Origin: Actinomycetota bacterium
Lineage (GTDB): Bacteria; Actinomycetota; Acidimicrobiia; Acidimicrobiales; Ilumatobacteraceae
NCBI GenBank assembly: GCA_016870215.1
Contig: VGCD01000014.1
Coordinates: 1-45,173 of the forward strand
Reading direction: 5' to 3'
Length of the DNA stretch: 45,173 nt
Within the stretch, counting starts at the first letter, position 1. Every line of letters starts with the position of its first letter. Under the pieces are notes generated by a model. That model made no database searches. It saw only the letters and a program-made list of their open reading frames with translations, and was not told the DNA's origin. Made by a program: the position numbers and the translations under genes. Shown piece by piece: positions 1 through 9,673 of this stretch.

Positions 1-900
1 GAGAGTTTTTCGACGGCGGGCATACGGCAGAGTGACTGCCAGCATCGCCACACCGACGATGATGACCACAACACCCTGCAGAACCTGATTGTCGAAAGTG
101 TTGAACGACACAATCGCGACAGAGGCCGTAATGATGATTCCGGCGCTCACCAACATGTCGAGCAACAGCATTCTGGCGCCGTAAGAAAACATGGCAGCAG
201 CACCGATAATCGCGATTGCCGCTGCCCAGCCACCTTCATGCATACCAACCCACCCCAAAGTGGAGCCGATGAGAAATGCTGAACCTGCAACTCGCGGTGC
301 GAGTGAGAAATGGACACCGGTGAACGACACCAAGATGAGAACCATGGCACCAGCCATCATCGGTAATGCATCGTTCGGTTCACGAAGGTCAAGCAACGCG
401 CCCACCATTCCGGCCACCACGAGTGCCGACGGGATGATGGTGAGTGATCCGGCAAAATCGGTGTGTCGCGCTCGCCAAGAACCAAACACGAAGAAGACAG
501 ATCCGATGGCAATTCCTGTCCACTCACTTTCAGTCCACAGATAGGTGACGAGAACGCCAGTGGCAAAAGCTGCCGATAACTCAGACGCCAACTCGCACAC
601 TTCACCAAAGCGACGACGGATTTCCGCACCTTTCTCTGCCCACCATGCGACGCCGGCAAACGCAGCGGCAACCACGTAGAGAAAACTCGAAATCGAAATT
701 TCTGACGCATTTTCAAGGACGGCGATGAACAGACGAACCACACCCACGGCGATGATCACGCCGGCCAAGTAGTACAAAGCCTCTTGGATACTGAAAGACC
801 AACGTGGTGCCCCAGAGATGTCATCTGCCTGTTCTTGAGTGAGATGACCAGCGGCGATGTGTTCATCCAGAAGCTGTTGAAGTGTTTTTTGTGTCGTCAT
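1..900 (-). CDS. DUF2157-like multi-span membrane protein (partial, 3' end outside window)
   Basis: Reading leftward from an ATG at 900, the frame stays open for 300 codons and runs off the left edge, so the C-terminus is missing. The first 25 or so residues form a small soluble helix-turn-helix-like segment (LLDEHIAAGHLTQEQADDI). About ten hydrophobic membrane-spanning segments follow, interrupted by short charged turns. A short N-terminal motif of this type followed by many helices is the layout of the DUF2157 membrane family, whose function is unknown; I assign it by layout and memory only. The start overlaps the stop of the acyltransferase gene upstream by four bases (ATGA), so translation is probably coupled to it. 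Function within the glycan-related trio is unknown. Confidence 0.72.
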   Translation of the reverse strand, partial: MTTQKTLQQLLDEHIAAGHLTQEQADDISGAPRWSFSIQEALYYLAGVIIAVGVVRLFIAVLENASEISISSFLYVVAAAFAGVAWWAEKGAEIRRRFGEVCELASELSAAFATGVLVTYLWTESEWTGIAIGSVFFVFGSWRARHTDFAGSLTIIPSALVVAGMVGALLDLREPNDALPMMAGAMVLILVSFTGVHFSLAPRVAGSAFLIGSTLGWVGMHEGGWAAAIAIIGAAAMFSYGARMLLLDMLVSAGIIITASVAIVSFNTFDNQVLQGVVVIIVGVAMLAVTLPYARRRKTL

Positions 901-3038
901 TTCGAATACCAACTCACTACCGGTTCCAACGCCGCATCAAGTACCGGTCCCAAGAACTTGGCGTAGGCGCTGGTGATGTGGTTGTCATCACGGTAAACGA
1001 GAATATTGCCCACTACAACAGGACAGATGTTGGCAGTGCAGAACCAATCCTTGGTCCGAAGCAACGGCACCGAGTTCTTCACAGAAAGGTCCTCCCGCAC
1101 TTCAGCTATGTCAGCCCGCAGTGCCGCACTGGGAATGGGGTTGCACACGTCTATGTCTTTCGGACTTGCCGACAGACATGTCGGTACGTCTCGTGCAGGA
1201 AACGGAGTGTCGGCGAAAAGAATCGGCGTGATGCCGAGTCCCTTCAAAATGTCGATTGTGCCCTGCAGCCCAATGCGCCAATCACGCTGCCAAATGGGGA
1301 TCTTTGTCTCTTTCGACAACAACCGATCGAACTGCGCCACAAGCACAACTTTCACTTTGTCGTCGACCATCTTCTTGTACACGTTCTCACGCCACGCATC
1401 ACATTCGGTGTAGTGGCGACCAAGCACCTTGCTCCACACTTCGATGTCTGCTGGAGGACAGCCGCGCTTGGTATACGTGATGAGTTTCCATTTCCTCTTG
1501 ATGGCTACTTTCTCGAGCCCTGGAAACCACTGTGCAGCGTGTGAGTCGCCATAGAGACCCACTGAAGTGGTGCCGTTCGGGTCACCAAAGATGCAGTTCT
1601 TCTGCTGCACTGATGAGAACGATGTATGACAGTCGTCTTGGTATACGGCCGCAAAGTCCAAGAGTGCGTCGCCAAGGCTTGGCGTGAGGTTGGCTGGCAA
1701 CACATTGCTCTTCGTGGCATCAACTATCGCCTGCAGCGGTCCCTGATACGGAGGAAGCGTTGGTGCTACCGGGATCGTGGTCGTGGGAACCCCTGAAGTT
1801 GTCGACGTTGCAAGAGTCGAAGTTGTCGTTGAGTCCAACGTTGGCGCAGCCACATCTTCGCCGCCGGAAAACGTCCGTGGATTGTTGCGAACAAGCGCTC
1901 CGGCTGCTCCGCTGATGAGAATCGTTGCCAACGCCAACGACAACGCACGACGACCTTCAAGCGAATGGTTGCGATGAACCGGCCGTTCGATGAGCACGTG
2001 TCCGAGTTCGGTGAAACCCAGAGCAATGACCAGGCACATCACCTGTTGGGTTCCCGTCAGCTCATTACCCAACATTGCAGGGGCAATGATCAGCACTGGC
2101 CAGTGCCACAGGTACGCCGAGTACGAACGCGACCCGAGCCACTGCACCGGTGCTGCGCGCAGAATCAGGTTTGGTGCGAAGCGATGCGAGTCGCCACCTT
2201 GCAGTGCGAGCATTGTTCCCACCACCGGAACCAACACCCACGGCCCTGGGAAACGCGTCTGTTCAGAAAAATTCGTTGCGCTAGCGATGATGAGGGCGAT
2301 GCCCGCCCATGATGTGAATGATGCAAGCAGAGGTGAGCGATGCAGTCGTGCAAGTGGCACTGTGGCGCACAACGCGCCCAGTGCCAACTCGAACGCTCGA
2401 GTATGAGGTGCGAAGAATGCCCAGGGCTGCGCACGTTCCATGGTGATCATGCAGGCAACAAACGAGGACGCCGCGACGACAATCGACAACAAACTCACCC
2501 GACGACGCACTGAGCCACGCACACCAAGACAAACGACCAGTACCAACACTGGCCACACCACGTAGAACTGCTCTTCAACTGCGAGCGACCAATAGTGCTG
2601 AAGTGGCGATGGCGGCAACGTCGACTGCAAGTAGTCCGCCCCTCTGTTCGCAAACAAGAAATTGGACGAAAACGATGCTGTGCCGATGGCATCAGAACCC
2701 AGCTCACGCAATCGCAGCGGCTCAATCCACATATAAGAGGTCACGAGTGTCGCAACCACCACGAGAGCCGACATCGGCAAGATGCGGCGGACGCGCCGTG
2801 AATAGAACAACGAGAATGAAATACGACCTGTCTGCTCGCGTTCATTCACCAGCAGTCCGGTGATGAGAAAACCTGACAACACGAAGAACACGTCGACTCC
2901 GACATACCCGCCGCCAAAGCCCGGCACATGCGCGTGATACAGCAACACCATCGCCACTGCGAGGGCTCGCAACCCTTCGATGTCAGAGCGGCGACGTGTG
3001 CTAGTCGACGACACGTCGTCGACGCGTCGAGAGGTCAT
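897..3038 (-). CDS. OafA/YrhL-type membrane acyltransferase with C-terminal SGNH domain
   Basis: 713 residues. The N-terminal 370 residues match the acyltransferase-3 fold: SDIEGLRALAVAMVLLYH with the expected His at 35, then GVDVFFVLSGFLITG, and about ten membrane helices. A Thr/Ser/Pro-rich linker (about 400-430) leads to a periplasmic SGNH-hydrolase-like domain with GDSH near residue 498 and a DDNH near 685, giving the Ser and Asp/His of the usual catalytic set. Proteins of this two-domain type transfer acetyl or other acyl groups onto extracellular polysaccharide or cell-wall glycans. The start overlaps the end of the GH3 gene and the stop overlaps the start of the DUF2157-like gene, four bases each, so all three are probably one transcript. 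The exact acceptor cannot be read from sequence. Confidence 0.9.
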   Translation of the reverse strand: MTSRRVDDVSSTSTRRRSDIEGLRALAVAMVLLYHAHVPGFGGGYVGVDVFFVLSGFLITGLLVNEREQTGRISFSLFYSRRVRRILPMSALVVVATLVTSYMWIEPLRLRELGSDAIGTASFSSNFLFANRGADYLQSTLPPSPLQHYWSLAVEEQFYVVWPVLVLVVCLGVRGSVRRRVSLLSIVVAASSFVACMITMERAQPWAFFAPHTRAFELALGALCATVPLARLHRSPLLASFTSWAGIALIIASATNFSEQTRFPGPWVLVPVVGTMLALQGGDSHRFAPNLILRAAPVQWLGSRSYSAYLWHWPVLIIAPAMLGNELTGTQQVMCLVIALGFTELGHVLIERPVHRNHSLEGRRALSLALATILISGAAGALVRNNPRTFSGGEDVAAPTLDSTTTSTLATSTTSGVPTTTIPVAPTLPPYQGPLQAIVDATKSNVLPANLTPSLGDALLDFAAVYQDDCHTSFSSVQQKNCIFGDPNGTTSVGLYGDSHAAQWFPGLEKVAIKRKWKLITYTKRGCPPADIEVWSKVLGRHYTECDAWRENVYKKMVDDKVKVVLVAQFDRLLSKETKIPIWQRDWRIGLQGTIDILKGLGITPILFADTPFPARDVPTCLSASPKDIDVCNPIPSAALRADIAEVREDLSVKNSVPLLRTKDWFCTANICPVVVGNILVYRDDNHITSAYAKFLGPVLDAALEPVVSWYSK

Positions 3039-5263
3039 CGGTTAAATCGCTCTTCCGTCATCGTCACTCTGGCTTCAACACCAGTTGGGTCTCCGCTGTA
3101 CTGAGCGATGTCGAACACCCACTCGCCCGGCTCCAACCACCAGTCATGGGTCTTTACATCTCGCACGGCGAGTGTCCGTACCGGCACGTCAATGTCGATA
3201 GTTGTTGTGTCGCCAGCAGCAACAACACAGCGAGCGAAACCCACCAACTTGCGTTGTGCTCGCTCGACAACTCCACCAGGTAACGATGCGTACACCTGAA
3301 CGACCGACGCACCAGCGATTGCACCGGTGTTCGACACCTGTGCACAAATCGAAATGTTGTCGCCCTCACGTTGCACCCGCGCGTCATGCACGGAATAAGT
3401 GGTGTATGACAAGCCAAAACCGAAGGGGAACGAAGCTGCATTGCCATCTCGGTCGAGCTTCCATTGTCCGTGCCAATAGTCGTATGTGATCTCACGCGCG
3501 GTCGCATCGAAAAACGGCAGATGGTCTTCAGACTTTGGCACGACAAAGGGCAAGCGACCGGAAGGGTTCACCACTCCGAGTAACACGTCTGCCAACGCGT
3601 ATCCACCCTCCATGCCGCTATACCAACTCATGAGAATCGCCGGCACATCGTGTCGCCACTCCTCCATCACAACTGCAGAGCCCGCAACAATCACGACAAT
3701 TGTCCGTGGTTGATGCTCTGCGACGGCACGAATAAGTGCGACATCATCGTCGCGCAGACGAAGTGATGTGCGATCACCACCGACGGCAAAGGTGACATCG
3801 CGTGACTTCTCACGCATCACATCGGGAAGTTCATGATCGACCTCAGCGATGTATGCCGCGTATGCAGTCTCCAACTCAGGTTGTGGATCCTTGGGGAACA
3901 GTTTTGCGAGGTCCTGACTGTCCTCGAACGTGCCAATGAATTCGCCTTCATCTTCTTTCGTGTACCCGACAACCACCACAGCAACATCGGCGCCTTCTGC
4001 AAGACGCGCTGCATACGAAACATCAGATCCGTCAGCATGCAGCACATCGACGTTTGGCAATGCTCCTCGAATTCCAGCAAGTGGTGTCACCACCTGCGGC
4101 GCCATCACGTCACTGCTTCCACCGTCGCCAAGGTTGCGCATATCGCTCAATCGACCGACAACAGCGACAGACTCCAATGCCGACGCAATTAGCGGAAGCA
4201 CAGCCACGCCATTGACCGCACTGTTCTGCAACAACACCATTGACTTCTGGGCCGCCTCACGAGCCAACTCGCGATGGGCATCACTCACCAGCACTGATGC
4301 ATCGCTGATGGGTCGATCACCGATGTTGAAACGCAACATCGTCGCCAGTGTGCGCTCGACTGCTGCATCGATGACCTCCATCGATAACTCGCCACTTTCG
4401 AGAGCTACCACGATGGGCGCGTGGCGAATCATGCGATATGGCATTTCGACATCGAGTCCGTTGCGCACACTCTTGACTCCGTCACGCAGTCCGAAAATCC
4501 AGTCAGAGATCACAAAACCATCGAATCCCCATTGCTCACGAAGAATGTCGGTGAGTAATTCTGCGTTCTCGCCGCACCACGAACCATTTACCGAGTTGTA
4601 TGCACTCATCACACATGCAATGCCTTCATCGACGATGTGCTTGAAATGAGGTAGGTAGATCTCGTGAAGCGTGCGTTCATCGCACGTCACGTCGACACTG
4701 AATCGAGCGTTTTCCATGCTGTTCAATGCGAAGTGCTTCACTGTCGCCATCACATGCCGTTGCGCACCACTTGCGAGTGCTGCGCCCATCACCCCCATGT
4801 GATGTGGGTCTTCTCCATACACCTCTTGGGCGCGCCCCCATGCTGGGTGGCGCAAGATGTTCACGCATACGCCGCCGTATAAATCTGCACCTACCGCGCG
4901 CAATTCGACGCCGATGGCGTCACCGATACGTTCCTCTAACTCAACATCGAAACTCGCACCTCGTGCCATAGTCACGGGGAATGCAGTCGCTGGGCCAACC
5001 ACCACACCCCGTGGGCCGTCGCTGAAATGAAAGCCAGGAATGCCGAGGCGCTCGACTCGACATGCACGGAACGGACGACGGTGATAACCACCACGAGACA
5101 TGTCCGCAAGTCCGCCTGCCACCGGCGCTCCTCCATCGAGACAATGCAGGCGCTCCTCCACCGTCATCTGGGCAATGAGACCGCGTGCCTCCTCATGATG
5201 ATCGGCTCCCTCACGAACTCGCGAAAGGGCTTGCATGTATGCGCTATCGGCAGTCGCCATCAC
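3035..5263 (-). CDS. Glycoside hydrolase family 3 protein (beta-glucosidase-like)
   Basis: About 742 residues, the normal length for a three-domain GH3 enzyme. The N-terminal barrel carries the KHF motif (about 186-188) and FDGFVISDW, in which Asp254 is the expected nucleophile. The alpha/beta sandwich domain follows (about 340-590), and the end resembles the fibronectin-III-like domain (SFPFGFGLSYTTY, then a beta-rich tail). No signal peptide is seen, so the enzyme is probably cytoplasmic and acts on imported oligosaccharides. The start is GTG at 5263 or ATG at 5260; an AGGG seven bases ahead favours the GTG. It is first in a coupled trio with an acyltransferase and a DUF2157-like gene, and it is divergent from the carboxypeptidase gene with only 38 bases between them. 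Substrate (gluco-, xylo- or other beta-glycoside) is not determinable. Confidence 0.92.
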   Translation of the reverse strand: MMATADSAYMQALSRVREGADHHEEARGLIAQMTVEERLHCLDGGAPVAGGLADMSRGGYHRRPFRACRVERLGIPGFHFSDGPRGVVVGPATAFPVTMARGASFDVELEERIGDAIGVELRAVGADLYGGVCVNILRHPAWGRAQEVYGEDPHHMGVMGAALASGAQRHVMATVKHFALNSMENARFSVDVTCDERTLHEIYLPHFKHIVDEGIACVMSAYNSVNGSWCGENAELLTDILREQWGFDGFVISDWIFGLRDGVKSVRNGLDVEMPYRMIRHAPIVVALESGELSMEVIDAAVERTLATMLRFNIGDRPISDASVLVSDAHRELAREAAQKSMVLLQNSAVNGVAVLPLIASALESVAVVGRLSDMRNLGDGGSSDVMAPQVVTPLAGIRGALPNVDVLHADGSDVSYAARLAEGADVAVVVVGYTKEDEGEFIGTFEDSQDLAKLFPKDPQPELETAYAAYIAEVDHELPDVMREKSRDVTFAVGGDRTSLRLRDDDVALIRAVAEHQPRTIVVIVAGSAVVMEEWRHDVPAILMSWYSGMEGGYALADVLLGVVNPSGRLPFVVPKSEDHLPFFDATAREITYDYWHGQWKLDRDGNAASFPFGFGLSYTTYSVHDARVQREGDNISICAQVSNTGAIAGASVVQVYASLPGGVVERAQRKLVGFARCVVAAGDTTTIDIDVPVRTLAVRDVKTHDWWLEPGEWVFDIAQYSGDPTGVEARVTMTEERFNR

Positions 5264-5301
5264 ATGAGAACCCTACTGACCTGTGCTCATAGGCTCTGCC
5301 C

Positions 5302-6984
5302 ATGGCCGTGGCGTATGCATTCGACAGATTCCTCAAGTACCAAGAGATGACCGAGTGGTTGCAGAACATCGCATCCGAACACCCCAACCTCGTGTCGATG
5401 TCGTCTTATGGCACGTCGCATGAAGGTCGCACCCTCTGGTTGGTGACCATCACTGATTCATCCACTGGTGCGGCCGAACACAAACCCGCGCACTGGGTGG
5501 ACGCGAACATTCATGCTGTCGAAGTCACTGGTGGCGTTGCAGCGCTTCACCTCATTCATCACTTGGTCGATGGTTATGCATCAGGTGACACTGACGTTGT
5601 CGAAGCGCTTCGCACCCGCACCTTCTATGTCGCACCACGTGTGAACCCCGACGGCGTCGAAGCCGCGCTCGGCGACAAGCCTCACTTCGTGCGCTCGAGC
5701 ATGCGCCCGTGGCCATGGACAGACGGGCACCGTTGGCCAGGCCTGTTGACGTATGAAGACATCGATGGTGATGGACGTGTTCTCACCATGCGCCTGCGCG
5801 ATGAACATGGTGCCTGGGTGGAACACCCGTCTGATGCGCGCGTCATGATTCCGGTTGAACACGCTGATGCACCGCGTGGTGCGCAGCGTTATCGACTGTT
5901 GAGCGAAGGGTCACTTGCTGACTACGACGGTTTCACCATTCCGCAACCACGCAACCCGCGCGGCCTCGACATGAACCGCAACTTTCCGGCAGGTTGGGAC
6001 ACCAGCACAACTGGCGCAGGCGACCATCCGTTGTCCGAACCCGAGATTGATGCGTTGGTGCGTGCCATCACTGCTCGTCCGAACATTTGCGGATACAACG
6101 CGTATCACACCTCAGGCGGGATCTTGCTTCGACCATCGAGCACCAAATCAGACTCATCGCTTCCGCCGGAAGATTTGTGGGTGTACAACGAAATCGGTCG
6201 CGCATGCACAGAGTTGTCGACGTATCCGGTGTATTCGGTGTACGAAAGTTTCACGTGGGACAAATCACATGTCATGAGCGGCGCTGCCGACGACTGGGTG
6301 TACGACCATCTTGGTCTTGTCGGATGGACAACCGAGTTCTGGGACGCCATCGCTGCAGCCACCAACGAACGCTCATCGACTCACATTTGGTATGTGGGGC
6401 CGACAGTTGAGCAAGAACTTGCAGTCGCTAAGTGGAGCGATACTCATGCACCCGGTTCGTATGTGCCGTGGTACTCCTTCAATCACCCACAACTGGGCAA
6501 CATTGAGTTGGGCGGCACGGATGCATTCCGCATCTGGACCAATGCACCGACATCGAAACTTCGTGACGAAGTGGCCCCGCACTCGCGCTTTGCCGTGCAC
6601 CAGGCGCTGAGAAGCCCGAGGCTCGAAGTACTTCTCGTAGACGCTCAACACTTGGGCGATGACAACTGGCTCGTTCGTGTCGGCGTGGCGAACACTGGCT
6701 GGTTGCCCACGTACATCACCACTCGTGCAAACAAGAACAACTTGGTATTACCGCTAACCGTCGAGATCAGTGGTGCAACTCCGGTTGGTGATTCTGCTCG
6801 AAAGAAGTTGGGGCAGTTAGAAGGACGTGTCGCATTGCGCATGAACGGTGGTGCGATGAGCGATGGCACGGGTGATCGTGCATTGGCTACGTGGACAGTA
6901 AAGGCAACGCATGGCACAGTCGTCGAAGTTGTCGCACAACATCCACGCGCTGGTCGAGCGACTGCGAGCATCACGCTGTCATGA
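5302..6984 (+). CDS. M14 family zinc carboxypeptidase
   Basis: 560 residues. The zinc-site motif HAVE at His71-Glu74 (in ANIHAVEVTGG), the substrate Arg in GLDMNRNFP (about 226), the third zinc His269 in GYNAYHTSGG and the catalytic Glu345 in WTTEFWD are all present in the expected order. These are the hallmark residues of funnelin (M14) metallocarboxypeptidases, which remove C-terminal residues from peptides. A beta-rich C-terminal region of about 150 residues follows the catalytic domain. There is no obvious signal peptide. It starts a plus-strand run and its stop overlaps the next gene's ATG by four bases. Physiological substrates are unknown; peptide scavenging is the simple reading. Confidence 0.9.
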   Translation: MAVAYAFDRFLKYQEMTEWLQNIASEHPNLVSMSSYGTSHEGRTLWLVTITDSSTGAAEHKPAHWVDANIHAVEVTGGVAALHLIHHLVDGYASGDTDVVEALRTRTFYVAPRVNPDGVEAALGDKPHFVRSSMRPWPWTDGHRWPGLLTYEDIDGDGRVLTMRLRDEHGAWVEHPSDARVMIPVEHADAPRGAQRYRLLSEGSLADYDGFTIPQPRNPRGLDMNRNFPAGWDTSTTGAGDHPLSEPEIDALVRAITARPNICGYNAYHTSGGILLRPSSTKSDSSLPPEDLWVYNEIGRACTELSTYPVYSVYESFTWDKSHVMSGAADDWVYDHLGLVGWTTEFWDAIAAATNERSSTHIWYVGPTVEQELAVAKWSDTHAPGSYVPWYSFNHPQLGNIELGGTDAFRIWTNAPTSKLRDEVAPHSRFAVHQALRSPRLEVLLVDAQHLGDDNWLVRVGVANTGWLPTYITTRANKNNLVLPLTVEISGATPVGDSARKKLGQLEGRVALRMNGGAMSDGTGDRALATWTVKATHGTVVEVVAQHPRAGRATASITLS

Positions 6985-7397
6985 GAGCAACCATGATGCT
7001 CGCCGACTACGCATCGGTATCCGACGGCAAGTTGACGCTGGTGGGTGGCGGATGGTGTGTGGTTGGGCCAGGGCCCGCACCATGTGGCATCGGCATCATG
7101 TTCGAAGTTCCGTGGAGCCACACTGATACCGAGCACAACTTCATGTTGAATCTCATCGACGCCGATGGGCACGCAGTCACTGGTCCCGATGGCAACAACA
7201 TCGGATTCCACGGCTCGTTCACCGTCAGTCGTCCCGGTGGTGAACACCCTGAGGGCGCCGATATCAATGTGCCGTTTGCCGTGAACTTCGCGCCGATACC
7301 GCTGCCTGAGAGCCGCACGTTCGAGTGGCGACTCTTTGTTGATGGCGAGACAACCGATGCGTGGCGCGCCACGTTCTGGACTCGCTCATCGCGCTGA
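6981..7397 (+). CDS. DUF6941 family protein
   Basis: 138 residues from the ATG at 6981, which overlaps the carboxypeptidase stop (ATGA); a longer frame extends upstream but would run deep into that gene. The opening MLADYASVSDGKLTLVGGGW and the later IMFEVPW resemble what I remember of the actinobacterial DUF6941 family: small, beta-rich, soluble proteins of unknown role. No membrane segment, signal peptide or catalytic motif is visible. Its tight coupling to a peptidase gene and position ahead of two unfamiliar genes suggest a shared transcript. I cannot assign a function. Confidence 0.7.
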   Translation: MRATMMLADYASVSDGKLTLVGGGWCVVGPGPAPCGIGIMFEVPWSHTDTEHNFMLNLIDADGHAVTGPDGNNIGFHGSFTVSRPGGEHPEGADINVPFAVNFAPIPLPESRTFEWRLFVDGETTDAWRATFWTRSSR

Positions 7398-7498
7398 CCC
7401 GTCGACTTTTACATCAACCACGCTGTCTCACGACAGTTGTCCACAAGCACAACTGGTATCCACCATCTCGGCAACCGCAGTTGGCACCATTGTTCTCG

Positions 7499-8110
7499 AT
7501 GTTCGGTCTGGTTGACACCGTGAAACAGTCACTTGCGCGATTGTCAGATGTGCTCACGTGGCAACCGGTGTCACTGAAAGGTCTCGACATTGCATGGGTT
7601 GGCATGCAAGTTCCTGCCATCGACTCAGCTGGTCGGCCGTGGGTGTGGGAAGTGGTGACACCCGATCAGTTCGCGCAAACGCCGTTGTTGCACGACGACC
7701 CAATGGTTCTTCCGGTGCAACAAGACACTGTCGTCGTGACCGTGAATCACGCCGATCACTCTGGTCCGATAGTTCGTATGCAAGTTCCTGTCACGCGAGT
7801 GCCTGAGCATGTGGCTGTCGATCGACGCGCGCTTCCACAAGGCGCATGGACTTTCGGGCTCGAGACGGGGTGGACCACTCAAGCGCTCGGCACCGCAGCG
7901 CAGTGTTGGATCGATCGCGAAGTGGGTTGCAACGCGCGACTGAATATGGACGAACCGACCCTCGAAAGCCAAGATTCCTACCAATTGAGCCCTTCCATCA
8001 ATATCGAAGCCTCAGCATTCGACCGACTGCTTACACTCGCCCCTGATGAGGCTGCTGTCGTGTCGTCTGCGCTCTGCGCCATTCATGAGGCGCTCGAGCC
8101 GTACCGCTGA
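7499..8110 (+). CDS. Hypothetical protein of unknown family
   Basis: 203 residues if started at the ATG at 7499 (MFGLVDTVKQSL). The frame is open back to 7361 but that part overlaps the DUF6941 gene and reads like non-coding sequence, so the shorter form is preferred. The protein looks soluble and beta-rich in the middle, with PVQQDTVVVTV and an AWTFGLETGW segment, and ends in a helical stretch (AFDRLLTLAPDEAAVVSSAL). There is no signal peptide, membrane helix or recognisable catalytic motif. It lies 101 bases after DUF6941 and 54 before the coiled-coil gene in the same direction. I do not recognise it. Confidence 0.6.
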   Translation: MFGLVDTVKQSLARLSDVLTWQPVSLKGLDIAWVGMQVPAIDSAGRPWVWEVVTPDQFAQTPLLHDDPMVLPVQQDTVVVTVNHADHSGPIVRMQVPVTRVPEHVAVDRRALPQGAWTFGLETGWTTQALGTAAQCWIDREVGCNARLNMDEPTLESQDSYQLSPSINIEASAFDRLLTLAPDEAAVVSSALCAIHEALEPYR

Positions 8111-8164
8111 CCTACTGACCCGCCGTCGCTTCGCCGGCACCGTCGACGACATTGGTGATCCTCG

Positions 8165-9652
8165 ATGATCACCACCTACGCCATCTCACTCACGGCCGAT
8201 GAGTGCACCGATACTGATCGCATTCGTCTTGTCGATTTGGTGAGTGATTGGTTGGTTGACGAATACCCACCAGAAGAACGACCTCCTGGAACGTTTGTGC
8301 GTACTCGTGAAGGTGCCGATGACCCCGTGTTTCGCGTGTCAATCAGTGCGAACACTCCGAGTGCATCTCACTCCACCGCCACTGACATCACCGTGGTGAT
8401 GAACACTGCAAGCCTCACTTTCGACATTCGCAGTGTGACCTTGCCGATGAGCCAACGCATCACGAAGATGAGCGCCACTCCGGTGCCACCGAATTTGGTG
8501 CAACTTGTACAACGTGTTCTGCGCGCAATTCCCGTGTACGACGCAAACCGCCGTGTCACCGCAGACACAGAGATCATCCGCGACACACTTGGTGGTCAAA
8601 GCGTCGGTGCGATGTTGGTGAGTGCGCCCGGGCGCAACTTGCCGGTGCTCATCGAAGTACGCGACTACGAGCGAAACACTCCGGCGTTGTTCGCCAAAGG
8701 TGCTGGTCCGTTATCTGGTTTAGTGCATTCATTTTGTCTCGACTCTGCCGATGCAGTGCGAGGCTTCATCGATATCACCGGTGAGTCACTCACATCACCC
8801 GGTTCTATTTATGTCTATTGGGCCGGGCCACGAGATGTGATGACACTCTCATTACGCGAAATGCCACCTGCATCACGTGTTCCTGAAGGCAAACACTTGG
8901 TTCAAGAAGTGTTGAAGACTGCTGCGTTGTCACTCGCACCACCGCGTGTTCCACCTCCGCCGGTTGACAATTACTTCGATGACGAAGAGATAGACGAGGG
9001 CGAAACTTTCGAAGATGGCGACGAACTAGAAGTGGCGTACGAGTCTGCGGTGCGTCGCATCAGCGAACTTGAAGGTGCAGTTGCAAGCGCCGACCGCATG
9101 ATTGCCGAGCAACGATCTCAGCTTGAACAAAAAGGTCAAGTTGTCGACGAGTTGGTGTTGCGCAATGTCACGCTCGAAACAATGGCTGGGTCGATGGCAG
9201 GTTCGATGGCCTCAGGCACTGCCGTTGCCACCATGAAAGAAGCCCTGCGTATCGCCCAAGAGAAATGCACGTGCCTGTACTTCCATCCGCGTGCAATCGA
9301 ATCGGGTGAAGAGCTTGAAGGGCCAGAACCGATCGCGGTGCTTCAAGACTTGGCGCGCTTGAACGATGTTGCTCGAGCGTGGATGAGCGGCGACTTGAAT
9401 CGCACGTCATTCCAACTCGCCTGCCGCAACGTCGGCCTTGACTATGCACCCACCATCTCCGATACAGCGCGTCAGAAGTACGAGGAGGACTACCTCATCA
9501 CGCTCGACGGCCGAACCGTACGAGCCGAGGCGCACCTTCGCCGAGGTCGCAAAATGCACTTGTTCCGTATCCATATCTATTTGGATGACGAGCGCCAACG
9601 AGTGGTGGTGGCGTACATCGGTAAGCACCTTCGCGGCAAGCGTGACAACTAG
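8165..9652 (+). CDS. Large hypothetical protein with acidic hinge, coiled coil and conserved-looking C-terminal domain
   Basis: 495 residues, no signal or membrane segment. Residues 1-255 form an unfamiliar soluble domain. A proline run (VPPPPV) and a very acidic stretch (about 271-290) lead into a predicted coiled coil (about 287-345), then an oddly repetitive AGSMAGSMASG. The C-terminal 130 residues begin with CTCLYFHPRAIESG and end in FRIHIYLDDERQRVVVAYIGKHL. I recall similar C-terminal segments, often behind coiled coils, in actinobacterial proteins of unknown function. The last strand pattern, with a basic end, also loosely resembles RelE/ParE-type folds, but this is weak. It could be a regulatory or defence-related protein; no function is claimed. 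Confidence 0.65.
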   Translation: MITTYAISLTADECTDTDRIRLVDLVSDWLVDEYPPEERPPGTFVRTREGADDPVFRVSISANTPSASHSTATDITVVMNTASLTFDIRSVTLPMSQRITKMSATPVPPNLVQLVQRVLRAIPVYDANRRVTADTEIIRDTLGGQSVGAMLVSAPGRNLPVLIEVRDYERNTPALFAKGAGPLSGLVHSFCLDSADAVRGFIDITGESLTSPGSIYVYWAGPRDVMTLSLREMPPASRVPEGKHLVQEVLKTAALSLAPPRVPPPPVDNYFDDEEIDEGETFEDGDELEVAYESAVRRISELEGAVASADRMIAEQRSQLEQKGQVVDELVLRNVTLETMAGSMAGSMASGTAVATMKEALRIAQEKCTCLYFHPRAIESGEELEGPEPIAVLQDLARLNDVARAWMSGDLNRTSFQLACRNVGLDYAPTISDTARQKYEEDYLITLDGRTVRAEAHLRRGRKMHLFRIHIYLDDERQRVVVAYIGKHLRGKRDN

Positions 9653-9673
9653 TCCACCGCCTACATTGGCGAC

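Noticed and set aside
882-1544. 220-codon plus-strand frame
   Set aside because: Antisense to the SGNH domain of the acyltransferase.
3930-4649. 239-codon plus-strand frame
   Set aside because: Antisense to the GH3 gene; Ser/Thr-rich shadow.
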